From positions 2,480,001 through 2,544,000 of the forward strand of contig NZ_JANADO010000001.1 in assembly GCF_024199845.1 (NCBI RefSeq): 64,000 nt of DNA, read 5' to 3'. Below the pieces are notes generated by a model that made no database searches, was not told where the DNA came from, and worked only from the letters and a program-made list of their open reading frames with translations. The position numbers and the translations under genes were made by a program. Positions within the stretch are counted from its first letter, which is position 1. Each line of letters starts with the position of its first letter. Origin of the DNA: Bradyrhizobium sp. CCGB12. GTDB taxonomy: Bacteria > Pseudomonadota > Alphaproteobacteria > Rhizobiales > Xanthobacteraceae. Of the stretch, positions 41,289 to 50,161 are shown piece after piece.

Positions 41289-42845
41289 ATGGTCGGCTTT
41301 GTACCGAGTGAAAAACCATTAGTTACCGGAAATGTGCTGCGCAAGAGGGCAGCAGGTTGGCATAAACGTTCCTGCGACGCGTTGCTCAGTGCGACGACAC
41401 TGATGTCAATTTCACTGTCCGGGCCGGCCAGCACACCGGCAACCGCGCAGCCGGCCCAGAAGCCCAACATCCTCTTCATCATGGGTGACGACATCGGCCT
41501 CTACCAGCCGAGCATCTACCATCGTGGCCTGATGGTCGGCGAGACGCCCAATATCGACCGCATCGGCAATGAAGGCGCGATATTCACGCATTACTATGCC
41601 GAGCAGAGTTGCACCGCAGGCCGCAACGCCTTCTTCACCGGCATGCATCCGCTGCGCACCGGCATGATCCCGCCGCAACTGCCCGGTAGCCCCTCCTATC
41701 TGCGGCCCGGCACGCCGGCGGTCGCAAAGTTTCTGCTCGATCTCGGCTACAACACCGGCGAATTCGGCAAGAACCATCTTGGCGATCACACCGACGCGCT
41801 GCCGACCGCGCATGGCTTCCAGGAATTCTGGGGCTACCTGTATCACCTCGATGCGATGCAGGGCGTGAGCTTCCCGGACATCAACAAGACCCCCAGCCAG
41901 CAGACGGTCGCCCCGCCATGCAAGAATACGCCGATCCCCGGCATCCCGGAGGTCCCGGGCGCGGTTGATCCGAGAACGTCGGTTTGCCTGACGCCTCCGC
42001 GAAACATCCTGTCGTGCAAGTCGGACGGTTCATCGCGAACTCAGCAGTGCGTCGACCAGGGCCCGCTGACACTCGAACGATCGAAGGGGGTCGACGAGGA
42101 AATCTCGGCCAAGGTCATCGACTTCATCGATCGCAACGATCCGAAGACGACGGGCAAGCCTTTCTTCGTCTGGTACAACCCTGCGCGCATGCACATCACG
42201 ACCGTGCTGAACGATAAGTACGCGGCCATGGTCGGCGAGCCCGGCGGCAAGGACTGGGGCCTCAACGAGGCCGGCATGAAGCAGATGGATGACAACATCG
42301 GCTATGTGCTCAAGAAGCTCCAGGACATGGGACAGCTCGACAACACGATCGTCGTGTTCACCACCGACAACGGCGCCGAAACCATCACCTTTCCGGACGG
42401 CGGCACCACTCCGTTCAAGGGCGGTAAGCTGAGCACCTGGGAAGGCGGAATGCGCGCGCCGGCGCTCGTTCGCTGGCCGGGGGTCATCAAGCCCGGTACC
42501 ATCAAGAACGAAATGTTTGCAGCGCTCGACTGGCTGCCCACGTTTGTCAACATCGGCGGTGGCGCAAAGGGAGACGCGTTGAAGAAGCGCATCGAGGCCG
42601 GCCAATATCCCGGCATCGTGAAGACGACGCTCGATGGCGTCGATCAGACCGAATACCTTTCCGGGCGTTCGGAAACGTCGGCGCGCGATACCTTCTTCTA
42701 TTATTCGGGCAAGGATCCGTCGGCGGTCCGCTACAAGAACTGGAAGATCTATTTCACGATGGTATCCGACAATCCGGCGGGATTTATTGCCGGTGCTCTT
42801 CCCTATCACTGGGCTCAGGTCGTCAATATCAAGCGCGACCCGTGA
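41289..42845 (+). CDS. arylsulfatase, C-terminally truncated by frameshift
   Basis: 518 residues as read. An N-terminal signal-like region is followed by the sulfatase fold starting KPNILFIMGDDIGLYQPSIY. The formylglycine motif is EQSCTAGRNAFFTG (C108 in C-x-A-x-R form), and later motifs include GEFGKNHLGD and FTTDNGAE. Start ATG 41289 has AGGAGA 8 nt upstream. The frame stops at 42843-42845, directly after NIKRDP, where families of this type normally read on. The following 232 nt in another frame supply the missing tail, so the gene carries a net -2/+1 frameshift. Catalytic residues precede the break; stability is uncertain. Confidence 0.85.
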   Translation: MVGFVPSEKPLVTGNVLRKRAAGWHKRSCDALLSATTLMSISLSGPASTPATAQPAQKPNILFIMGDDIGLYQPSIYHRGLMVGETPNIDRIGNEGAIFTHYYAEQSCTAGRNAFFTGMHPLRTGMIPPQLPGSPSYLRPGTPAVAKFLLDLGYNTGEFGKNHLGDHTDALPTAHGFQEFWGYLYHLDAMQGVSFPDINKTPSQQTVAPPCKNTPIPGIPEVPGAVDPRTSVCLTPPRNILSCKSDGSSRTQQCVDQGPLTLERSKGVDEEISAKVIDFIDRNDPKTTGKPFFVWYNPARMHITTVLNDKYAAMVGEPGGKDWGLNEAGMKQMDDNIGYVLKKLQDMGQLDNTIVVFTTDNGAETITFPDGGTTPFKGGKLSTWEGGMRAPALVRWPGVIKPGTIKNEMFAALDWLPTFVNIGGGAKGDALKKRIEAGQYPGIVKTTLDGVDQTEYLSGRSETSARDTFFYYSGKDPSAVRYKNWKIYFTMVSDNPAGFIAGALPYHWAQVVNIKRDP

Positions 42846-43077
42846 GACCTCGGTTGGTTCACAAATAAAGACGCTGATGGGCCAGGGCGGCTCCATCGGG
42901 TCGCCTTCCACAGCCTACGTTTACGACTGGAACATGCTGCCCATCGGCCAAGCGCTCTGGCTGAAGGAGCTTGAGACCTATATCGCGTATCCGCCGCTGC
43001 AGGACCCTGCGAGCTACAATCTCGAACAGGTGATACAGCAGATCAAGCAGGCCAAGACTGCCGGGCGTAGCGACTAA
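42844..43077 (+). pseudogene. out-of-frame C-terminal fragment of the arylsulfatase
   Basis: Frame +1 relative to the upstream sulfatase frame. It reads ETSVGSQIKTLMGQGG, then YVYDWNMLPIGQALWLKELETY and ends NLEQVIQQIKQAKTAGRSD, the expected tail of a long arylsulfatase. Restoring two bases at CCGT/GAG would join RDP to ET as RDP-F-ET. It has no start or ribosome site of its own. Confidence 0.75.
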
Positions 43078-43255
43078 TCGATCAGTATGAATTGGCGGGC
43101 GTCACTTTCGGCGCTCGCCAGTCCACTGCATTCAGAATCCAACTGCTTGCGAAGCGGCGTATCGGCAAGCGCGCGACGGAGGGCGGCGATAAACCAGCCT
43201 CGCACGCACTGTCAGTGTTGACCAGTAGCGAGCGCACAATCAAAGCGGATCGACA

Positions 43256-44293
43256 ATGAAACAGCTCGTGCCATTTCCGCACCTTGACCGTCGCGAACTG
43301 CTCTCGTCTCTGGCGATGCTTCCGCTTCTGTATACCGCTCTGCGTTCCACGTCCGCCATTGCTCAAACGCAAGCTGGTCCCATGCCATCCTGGAACGACG
43401 GCGCGACCAAATCGTCAATCCTCGACTTCGTCGCGCGTGTCACAGAAAGTGGCGGGCCCTATTTCGTACCGCCCGATCAACGCATCGCGACCTTCGACAA
43501 CGATGGGACGCTTTGGATCGAGCAGCCGATGTATGTGCAGCTCGCTTTTGTGCTGGATCGCGTGAAGGTTCTTGCGCCCATGCATCCGGAATGGAAGGAA
43601 AAGCAGCCCTTCGCGGCGGTGTTGAACGGCGACTTGAAGGCGCTCGCAGCCTTCGGAGAAAAGGGTGTGGCCGAGCTGGTGGCGGTGACTCACGCCGGCA
43701 TGACGACGGCGGAGTTTGAGAAGATCGTCACAGACTGGCTTGCGACCGCCCGTGATGGTCGCTTCAAACGCCCCTACACCGACCTCGTGTATCAGCCTAT
43801 GCTCGAATTGCTCGCTTACCTCCGCGCCAACGGCTTCAAGACCTTCATGGTGTCAGGTGGCGGCATCGAATTCATGCGGCCATGGACCGAGACGATTTAT
43901 GGCGTGCCTCCCCAGCAGGTCGTCGGATCGTCAATCAAGACCCGATATGAAATGCGCGACAGCACGCCGGTCCTGTTTCGCTTGCCGGAGGTCGATTTCA
44001 TCGACGACAAGGCCGGTAAGCCGATTGGGATCAACAGCCACATTGGCCGGCGTCCGATCGCCGCCTTCGGCAACTCCGACGGTGACCTCGAAATGCTGCA
44101 ATGGGCGACGCTCGGGACCAGCGGCGCGCGGTTCGGTCTGATCGTCCACCATACCGATGCGGAACGCGAATATGCCTACGACCGCCAATCACATTTCGGC
44201 AAGCTCGATGTCGCTCTCGATGCCGCAGCGCTGAACAGATGGACCGTTGTGGACATGAAGAAGGATTGGAAGAGGATCTTTTCGTTTGATTAG
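43256..44293 (+). CDS. exported HAD-family phosphatase
   Basis: 345 residues. The N-terminus resembles an export signal (ELLSSLAMLPLLYTALR, cleavage near AIAQ). HAD motif I is ATFDNDGTL (D81, D83), motif II is in MVSGGGIEF, and motif IV is GNSDGDLEML. A large cap-like insertion lies between motifs I and II. Such proteins are often encoded beside arylsulfatases and may be periplasmic phosphatases or phosphonatases. It follows the sulfatase by 178 nt in the same direction and could share its regulation. The substrate is unknown. Confidence 0.82.
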   Translation: MKQLVPFPHLDRRELLSSLAMLPLLYTALRSTSAIAQTQAGPMPSWNDGATKSSILDFVARVTESGGPYFVPPDQRIATFDNDGTLWIEQPMYVQLAFVLDRVKVLAPMHPEWKEKQPFAAVLNGDLKALAAFGEKGVAELVAVTHAGMTTAEFEKIVTDWLATARDGRFKRPYTDLVYQPMLELLAYLRANGFKTFMVSGGGIEFMRPWTETIYGVPPQQVVGSSIKTRYEMRDSTPVLFRLPEVDFIDDKAGKPIGINSHIGRRPIAAFGNSDGDLEMLQWATLGTSGARFGLIVHHTDAEREYAYDRQSHFGKLDVALDAAALNRWTVVDMKKDWKRIFSFD

Positions 44294-44574
44294 AGGCGAG
44301 ATCGTAAGGCTCGTGGCCGCGCGGATGCGGTGCGTACCGACCATCAAGCAAAATGCACGCTATTGAGCAGAGCACGCTAACTAAGTTGCAGGTTGTGGCC
44401 AATTCACATCCCGCAGTGAGAATCGTCGGAGAACTGGAAGCGAGCTTCAAGAAGTACCCTCCGATCAAGCTCGGCACCCCAGATCCCTACATGCAGCCAT
44501 AATCGGCTTTATGCATAGACACCCTTGATTCCTCCCGTTGGGAAAAACAGCCGAAAGCGGGGTTGGCCTATCCG

Positions 44575-45579
44575 CTACTTCGCCGTCAGCTTCACGCCGA
44601 GCCGGCCCGCCAGCTCCTGCACGAACTGCCAGGCGACACGGCCCGAGCGTGAGCCGCGCGTGGTCGACCATTCCAGTGCCTCGCGCTCCAGCGCCTCGTC
44701 GTCGACCTCAATGCCGAAATGGCTGCAATAGCCGCGCACCATGGCGAGATATTCGTCCTGGCTGCAACGGTGAAAGCCGAGCCAGAGGCCGAAGCGATCC
44801 GACAGCGAGACCTTCTCCTCAACCGCTTCGCCGGGATTGATCGCGGTCGAACGCTCGTTCTCGATCATGTCGCGCGCCAGCAGATGGCGGCGGTTGGAGG
44901 TGGCGTAGAGAATGACGTTCTCGGGCCGGCCCTCGATGCCGCCTTCGAGCACGGCCTTGAGCGACTTGTAGGACGCGTCATTGCCGTCGAAGGAGAGGTC
45001 GTCGATGAACACGATGAAGCGGAAGCTGGCGTCGCGGAGCTTCTCCATTAGCATCGGCAGCGTTTCGATGTCCTCGCGATGGATCTCGATCAATTTGAGC
45101 TTGTCGGCCGGCTTGCGGTCTGCGTTGATGCTGGCATGCGCGGCCTTCACCAGCGACGACTTGCCCATGCCACGCGCACCCCAGAGCAGGGCGTTGTTGG
45201 CGGGCAGGCCGCTTGCGAAGCGCTCGGTGTTCTCCATCAGGATGTCGCGCATCCGGTCGACGCCCTTGAGCAGGAACAGCTCGACCCGGCTGACCCGCGG
45301 CACCGCGGCAAGGCGGCCGTCAGGGTGCCAGACATAGGCATCCGCCCGTTCGAACGATTCGGCCGCCACGGCCGGATTGCGCTGGGCCGAAAGCTGGGCC
45401 GCAATGGTCTCCAGCGCGCGGACGATGCGCTCCTGCGAGAGGTCTGGGGCTGCCCTGGAGTTTGCCTTGGGATTTGCCTTGGAGGCCGTCGTGGGGCGTT
45501 TTGCCGCGACGCGGGCGGGCTTGCGGGCAGGGGTACGGGGGCCTTTGCCGGCCGGGCTTTTGCTTGGTTTTTTGGGCAT
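44575..45579 (-). CDS. DUF815 AAA-type ATPase
   Basis: 334 residues. A basic Pro/Ala/Lys-rich N-terminus (1-45) precedes the ATPase domain: Walker A GARGMGKSSLVKAAH, Walker B FRFIVFIDDLSFDGND, sensor-like VILYATSNRRHLLARD and arginine-rich SDRFGLWLGFH. Start ATG 45579 has CAGGA 9 nt upstream. The DUF815 gene commonly flanks yajC-secDF in Rhizobiales. Biochemical role is unknown. It ends next to a 281-nt gap that follows the sulfatase cassette. Confidence 0.88.
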   Translation of the reverse strand: MPKKPSKSPAGKGPRTPARKPARVAAKRPTTASKANPKANSRAAPDLSQERIVRALETIAAQLSAQRNPAVAAESFERADAYVWHPDGRLAAVPRVSRVELFLLKGVDRMRDILMENTERFASGLPANNALLWGARGMGKSSLVKAAHASINADRKPADKLKLIEIHREDIETLPMLMEKLRDASFRFIVFIDDLSFDGNDASYKSLKAVLEGGIEGRPENVILYATSNRRHLLARDMIENERSTAINPGEAVEEKVSLSDRFGLWLGFHRCSQDEYLAMVRGYCSHFGIEVDDEALEREALEWSTTRGSRSGRVAWQFVQELAGRLGVKLTAK

Positions 45580-45657
45580 GTCCGAAGTTCCTGAGAACGC
45601 AGCCTTATCGGGCCTGACGCCGCGCCGCAAGGTAGTCAAAAGGGCGGTCTGGCAGCG

Positions 45658-45685
45658 TTGCAATTAGGGCAATGGCCGCTATAGT
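45658..45685 (+). promoter_or_regulatory. probable sigma-70 promoter of yajC-secDF
   Basis: TTGCAA and TATAGT are separated by 16 nt, close to the consensus for the housekeeping sigma factor. Transcription would start near 45692, giving a leader of about 68 nt before yajC at 45760. The position fits the divergent gap between the DUF815 gene and yajC. Confidence 0.5.
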
Positions 45686-45759
45686 CCGCGCGAATTTGAC
45701 CGAACCGGTCGCCTTGAGGGCCTGACCGGCTTCCCCCGTTTCTCACGAGGATCGTCCGA

Positions 45760-46128
45760 ATGCTGATTACCCCTGCGTATGCCCAGGCCGCGGGCGCCGG
45801 CGACACCAACAGCATGTTGATGTCGCTGCTGCCGTTCGCCCTGATCTTCGTGATCATGTACTTCCTGATTCTGCGTCCGCAGCAGAAGAAAGTCCGCGAC
45901 CACGCCGATCTCGTGAAGAACATCCGCCGCGGCGACACCGTCGTGACCTCGGGCGGCCTCGTCGGCAAGGTCACCAAGGTCGTCGATGACGACCAGATCG
46001 AGTTCGAGATCTCCGATGGCGTGCGCGTGCGGCAGATGCGCCAGATGATCTCCGGCGTGCGCGCCAAGGGCGAGCCGGCCAAGGAAAGCGCGAAGGATAG
46101 CGCCAAGGACGACACCGCGGCGAAGTGA
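45760..46128 (+). CDS. yajC: Sec translocase accessory subunit YajC
   Basis: 122 residues, one N-terminal membrane helix (about 22-42, LLPFALIFVIMYFLILRPQQ) with the classic RPQQKK sequence directly after it, then GDTVVTSGGLVGKVTKV. It associates with SecDF. Start ATG 45760. The C-terminal tail is rich in Lys and Ala. It is followed 49 nt later by secD. Confidence 0.94.
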   Translation: MLITPAYAQAAGAGDTNSMLMSLLPFALIFVIMYFLILRPQQKKVRDHADLVKNIRRGDTVVTSGGLVGKVTKVVDDDQIEFEISDGVRVRQMRQMISGVRAKGEPAKESAKDSAKDDTAAK

Positions 46129-46177
46129 GCGCTTCCCGCGAGTCTCTTCAAGTCTCCTGATCTGACAGGTCCAGTCG

Positions 46178-47782
46178 ATGTTGTATTTCACGCGGTGGAG
46201 GGCGCTCGGGATTATCCTGACGGCGCTGATCGTGTGCCTCTGCGCGGTCCCCAACTTCTTCCCCGAGGCGCAGGTGAAGACCTGGCCCGCCTGGGCGCAG
46301 CGTCGGCTCGTGCTCGGCCTCGATCTCCAGGGCGGCTCCTATCTGCTGCTCGAGGTTGATTCCACCTATGTGAAGAAGGAGCGGCTGGACCAGATCCGCG
46401 ACGACGTTCGCCGGACGCTGCGCGATGCCAAGATCGGCTTCACCGGTGGCGTCACGGTGCGCAATGACGCGGTCGAGGTTCGGATCACCAAGGAATCCGA
46501 TGCGCAGGCCGCGCTTGCCAAGCTGCGGGAGCTGTCCCAGCCGCTGGGCGGTCTGATGGGATCCAGCGGTCAGCGCGACCTTGAGGTCACCGATGCCGGT
46601 GGCGGCGTGATCCGCCTGAGCATCCCGCAGGCCGCGATGCTCGACCGCATGCGCAAGACCATCGAGCAGTCGATCCAGATTGTCGAACGCCGCGTCAACG
46701 AGCTCGGCACCGTCGAGCCCGTGATCCAGCGCCAGGGCAACGACCGCATCCTGGTGCAGGTCCCCGGTCTCCAGGACCCGACGCGCCTGAAGGAGTTGCT
46801 GGGCAAGACCGCGAAGATGGAATTCCGCATGGTCGACACCTCCGTGCCGCCGGATCAGGCGCAGCAGGGCAGGTTGCCGCCGGAATCCGAGCTGCTGATG
46901 AGCGCCTCGCCGCCGCCGACGCCTTATGTGGTCAAGAAGCAGGTGCTGGTCGCCGGCGGCGATCTGACCGACGCCCAAGCGAGCTTCGACCAGCGCACGG
47001 GCGAGCCGGTCGTCAGCTTCAAGTTCAACACGTCGGGTGCCCGCAAGTTCTCGCAGGCCACACAGGAAAACGTGGGGTTGCCCTTCGCGATCGTGCTCGA
47101 CAACAAGGTGATCTCGGCGCCCGTGATTCGCGAGCCCATCACCGGCGGCCAAGGCCAGATCTCGGGCAACTTCACCGTGCAATCGGCCAACGATCTCGCG
47201 ATCCTGCTGCGCGCCGGTGCGCTGCCAGCACCGCTCACCGTCGTCGAAGAACGGACCGTCGGTCCGGGCCTCGGCCAGGACTCGATCGAGAAGGGTGAGC
47301 TTGCGGCCTATGTCGGCTCGATCCTCGTCATCGTGTTCATGCTCGTGACCTACCGCCTGTTCGGCGTGTTCGCCAACATCGCGGTGGCGATCAACGTCGC
47401 CATGATCTTCGGCCTGCTGTCGCTGCTCAACGCCACGCTGACGCTGCCTGGCATCGCCGGCATCGTGCTCACCGTCGGCATCGCGGTCGACTCCAACGTG
47501 CTGATCTACGAGCGCATCCGCGAGGAATTGCGCGGCGGCCGCAATGCCATCTCGGCGATCGACGCCGGCTTCAAGCGAGCGCTCGCGACCATCCTCGATT
47601 CCAACATCACCACCTTCATTGCCGCCGCCGTGCTGTTCTACATCGGCACCGGCCCGGTGCGCGGCTTTGCCGTGACGCTCGGCATCGGCATCATCACCAC
47701 GGTGTTCACCGCGTTCACGCTGACCAGGCTGATCGTCGCCTGGTGGGTGCGGTGGAAGCGGCCGCAGAGCGTGCCGATCTAG
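46178..47782 (+). CDS. secD: protein translocase subunit SecD
   Basis: 534 residues, RND-superfamily membrane protein that uses the proton gradient to pull exported proteins across the membrane. N-terminal TM1 (about 8-27), a large periplasmic P1 region with LGLDLQGGSYLLLEVD, then the D4-type block GFTGGVTVR and later QISGNFT. The C-terminal five-helix bundle has VGIAVDSNVLIYERIREEL, the conserved TM4 motif. Start ATG 46178. It runs into secF after 10 nt. Confidence 0.95.
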   Translation: MLYFTRWRALGIILTALIVCLCAVPNFFPEAQVKTWPAWAQRRLVLGLDLQGGSYLLLEVDSTYVKKERLDQIRDDVRRTLRDAKIGFTGGVTVRNDAVEVRITKESDAQAALAKLRELSQPLGGLMGSSGQRDLEVTDAGGGVIRLSIPQAAMLDRMRKTIEQSIQIVERRVNELGTVEPVIQRQGNDRILVQVPGLQDPTRLKELLGKTAKMEFRMVDTSVPPDQAQQGRLPPESELLMSASPPPTPYVVKKQVLVAGGDLTDAQASFDQRTGEPVVSFKFNTSGARKFSQATQENVGLPFAIVLDNKVISAPVIREPITGGQGQISGNFTVQSANDLAILLRAGALPAPLTVVEERTVGPGLGQDSIEKGELAAYVGSILVIVFMLVTYRLFGVFANIAVAINVAMIFGLLSLLNATLTLPGIAGIVLTVGIAVDSNVLIYERIREELRGGRNAISAIDAGFKRALATILDSNITTFIAAAVLFYIGTGPVRGFAVTLGIGIITTVFTAFTLTRLIVAWWVRWKRPQSVPI

Positions 47783-47792
47783 GAGCCTGACT

Positions 47793-48812
47793 GTGACTCA
47801 CACCGTTCTCATCGGGCTCGGCGTCCTCATTGCCGTTCTCACCGTGGTCGCGGCCCTTGGCCTCTTGCCGTCGCTGCGCATCGTCCCGGATGATACGCAT
47901 TTCGACTTCACGCGCTTCCGCCGTATCAGCTTCCCGATCTCGGCGGCGCTGTCGATTGTCGCCATCACGCTGTTCTTCACCCATGGGCTGAATTTCGGCA
48001 TCGACTTCCGCGGCGGCACGCTGCTGGAGGTCAGGTCGAAGTCGGGCCCCGCCGACATCGCAGCGATGCGCACGACGCTGGATTCCTTGCGTCTCGGCGA
48101 AGTGCAGCTCCAGCAGTTCGGCGATGCCGAGAACGTCCTGATCCGTGTCGCGGAGCAGCCGGGCGGTGACGCCGCCCAGCAGGCAGCCGTGCAGAAGGTC
48201 CGCGGCGCGCTCGGCGATTCCGTCGAATATCGCCGCGTCGAAGTGGTCGGCCCGCGCGTTTCCGGCGAGCTTCTGGCCTTCGGCATGCTCGGCCTGATGC
48301 TCGCGATCATAGCGATCCTGATCTATCTTTGGTTCCGTTTCGAATGGCAGTTCGCGCTCGGCGCCATGATCGCCAACGTGCACGACATCGTGCTCACGAT
48401 CGGCTTCATGTCGATCAGCCAGGTCGATTTCGACCTCACCAGCATCGCCGCGCTGCTGACCATTCTGGGCTATTCGCTCAACGACACCGTCGTCATCTAC
48501 GACCGTATCCGCGAGATGTTGCGCCGCTACAAGAAGATGCCGATGCCGCAGCTTCTCAACGAGTCCATCAACTCGACGTTGTCGCGCTCGATCATCACCC
48601 ACGTCACGGTGACGTTGGCGCTGCTCGCGCTGCTGCTGTTCGGTGGTCACGCCATCCACAGCTTCACCGCGGTCATGATGTTCGGCGTGGTGCTGGTCGG
48701 CACCTACACCTCGATCTTCATTGCGGCCCCGATCCTGATCTATCTCGGCGTCGGCGAGCATCGCGAAGATGCGCCCGACACGGCTACGCCGGCGAAGAAA
48801 AACAAGGCATGA
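47793..48812 (+). CDS. secF: protein translocase subunit SecF
   Basis: 339 residues, partner of SecD, six helices. It shows FGIDFRGGTLLEVRS after TM1 and GYSLNDTVVIYDRIREML, the SecF form of the TM4 motif. The start is GTG 47793, with AGGAGCC 6-7 nt upstream. The stop is followed by a perfect 10-bp hairpin and then a Mth938-domain gene. Confidence 0.95.
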   Translation: MTHTVLIGLGVLIAVLTVVAALGLLPSLRIVPDDTHFDFTRFRRISFPISAALSIVAITLFFTHGLNFGIDFRGGTLLEVRSKSGPADIAAMRTTLDSLRLGEVQLQQFGDAENVLIRVAEQPGGDAAQQAAVQKVRGALGDSVEYRRVEVVGPRVSGELLAFGMLGLMLAIIAILIYLWFRFEWQFALGAMIANVHDIVLTIGFMSISQVDFDLTSIAALLTILGYSLNDTVVIYDRIREMLRRYKKMPMPQLLNESINSTLSRSIITHVTVTLALLALLLFGGHAIHSFTAVMMFGVVLVGTYTSIFIAAPILIYLGVGEHREDAPDTATPAKKNKA

Positions 48813-48823
48813 TCCGAACCGCA

Positions 48824-48849
48824 TGCCCTCGCAGGAGTTTGCGAGGGCA
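48824..48849. repeat. perfect stem-loop between secF and the Mth938 gene
   Basis: TGCCCTCGCA and TGCGAGGGCA form a perfect 10-bp stem with a 6-nt GGAGTT loop, between the secF stop at 48812 and the next ATG at 48873. No T-run follows, so read-through is likely; it may set differential mRNA stability. Confidence 0.65.
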
Positions 48850-48872
48850 GTAAGCCAATTCGGACGAAGCTC

Positions 48873-49256
48873 ATGGCCGGCGATCCCAACGCACCGCATT
48901 TCCCGCGCTCGGCACCGATCGAGGCCTATGGCAAGGGCGGCTTCGCCTTTGCTGGTATGTCTCATCGGGGATCGCTGCTGTGCTTGCCCGACGCGATCTG
49001 GGCCTGGGATGTGACAGATCCCACCAAGATCGACCGCTATTCGCTGGACCGGGTGTTCGCGGCCGCCAACAGCATCGACACACTTCTGATCGGCACCGGA
49101 ACCGGGGTCTGGTTGCCGCCGCCGGACCTGCGCCAGGCGCTGAAGGCGGTGAGGGTGGTGCTGGACACGATGCAGACCGGCCCTGCTGTGCGCACCTACA
49201 ACATCATGATCGGCGAGCGGCGCCGCGTCGCGGCCGCGCTGATCGCGGTGCCATGA
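48873..49256 (+). CDS. Mth938-domain protein (NDUFAF3 homologue)
   Basis: 127 residues, single Mth938-like domain. Typical phrases are PIEAYGKGGFAFAGMSHRGS, LPDAIWAWDVTDPTKI and DTLLIGTGTGVWLPPPDLR. Mitochondrial NDUFAF3, a complex I assembly factor, belongs to this family, so a role in respiratory complex assembly is plausible. The stop overlaps the following ATG (ATGA at 49253-49256). Confidence 0.85.
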   Translation: MAGDPNAPHFPRSAPIEAYGKGGFAFAGMSHRGSLLCLPDAIWAWDVTDPTKIDRYSLDRVFAAANSIDTLLIGTGTGVWLPPPDLRQALKAVRVVLDTMQTGPAVRTYNIMIGERRRVAAALIAVP

Positions 49257-50116
49257 GTAGCGCCGCGCCGCCGCCCGATTCCGTTGCCTTCTGCGCCGAT
49301 CTCGTGCGCGGCCACGATTTTCCGCGCTATGTCGCGACTCTGTTCGTGCCGGCCGTCGAGCGCCGCGCGCTGCTGGCGCTCTATGCCTTCAATGTCGAGA
49401 TCGTGCGCGTTCGCGACCAGGTGAGCCAGCCCTTGCCCGGCGAGATTCGCCTGCAATGGTGGACCGACATGTTGTCAGGCGATGTCCATGGCAGCGCCGA
49501 GGGTAATCCGGTGGCGGCGGAGCTCCTGCGTGCGATCCGCGATTACGACCTGCCGGTCGAGCCGCTGTCGCTGCTTGCCGACGAGCACCAGTTCGATCTC
49601 TACAACGATCCGATGCCGACCATGGCGGCGCTGGAGGGCTATCTGGCTGCGACCTCATCGGCGTTGCTTGCCCTCGCAGCGGGGATCATGGCGCCGCCGT
49701 CTGAGGCGGCCGAGCATCTCGCCCGTCATGCCGGGCTGGCCCAGGGCATCGTCCAGGTCATTGCCAATCTGCCGCGCGATGCGGCGCACCGGCAATTGTT
49801 CCTGCCGCAGCAGGTGCTGGCGAGCCACAATTGCAATGTGGAAGATGTGTTCGCCGGCAGGGAGACGCCAACCTTGCGCGCCGTGCTGGACCAGCTCGCG
49901 GGTGAGGCGCAGCGGCATCTGGCCACGGCCTCGTCGCTGCTGCCGCAGGTGCCGCCGTCCGTGCGGCTCGCGTTTTTGCCGATGAGCCATGCGCGAGCGG
50001 ACCTCAAGCGTCTGTCTCAAGCTGGGCGCAATCCGTTCGCGTCTCAGCCGGCCTCACGGCTGCGCACGCTGTGGACGCTTTGGCGGGCCTCACGCTCCAA
50101 GGAATTTACCAAATAG
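49253..50116 (+). CDS. squalene/phytoene synthase-like protein (NDUFAF6-like)
   Basis: 287 residues with the isoprenoid-synthase fold. The usual Asp-rich substrate motifs are poorly kept: the first region reads YAFNVEIVRVRDQVSQ and the second NLPRDAAHRQLFLPQQ, where true synthases have DxxxD. This pattern and the block LPGEIRLQWWTDML resemble the NDUFAF6 group of complex I assembly factors rather than active squalene synthases. It is coupled to the Mth938 gene. No carotenoid or hopanoid genes are adjacent. Confidence 0.75.
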   Translation: MSSAAPPPDSVAFCADLVRGHDFPRYVATLFVPAVERRALLALYAFNVEIVRVRDQVSQPLPGEIRLQWWTDMLSGDVHGSAEGNPVAAELLRAIRDYDLPVEPLSLLADEHQFDLYNDPMPTMAALEGYLAATSSALLALAAGIMAPPSEAAEHLARHAGLAQGIVQVIANLPRDAAHRQLFLPQQVLASHNCNVEDVFAGRETPTLRAVLDQLAGEAQRHLATASSLLPQVPPSVRLAFLPMSHARADLKRLSQAGRNPFASQPASRLRTLWTLWRASRSKEFTK

Positions 50117-50161
50117 CAGCCGCCGTATCGCCTGAGACGGCCAAATGCTCTATGCTGTCCT

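Noticed and set aside
42843..42845. Programmed frameshifting at the sulfatase stop
   Set aside because: There is no slippery heptamer at GACCCGTGAG and no strong downstream hairpin. A mutation or sequencing error is simpler.
49253..50116. Carotenoid or hopanoid biosynthesis locus
   Set aside because: Only one gene has the squalene/phytoene synthase fold, its Asp-rich motifs are weak, and no desaturase, cyclase or other prenyl genes are near.
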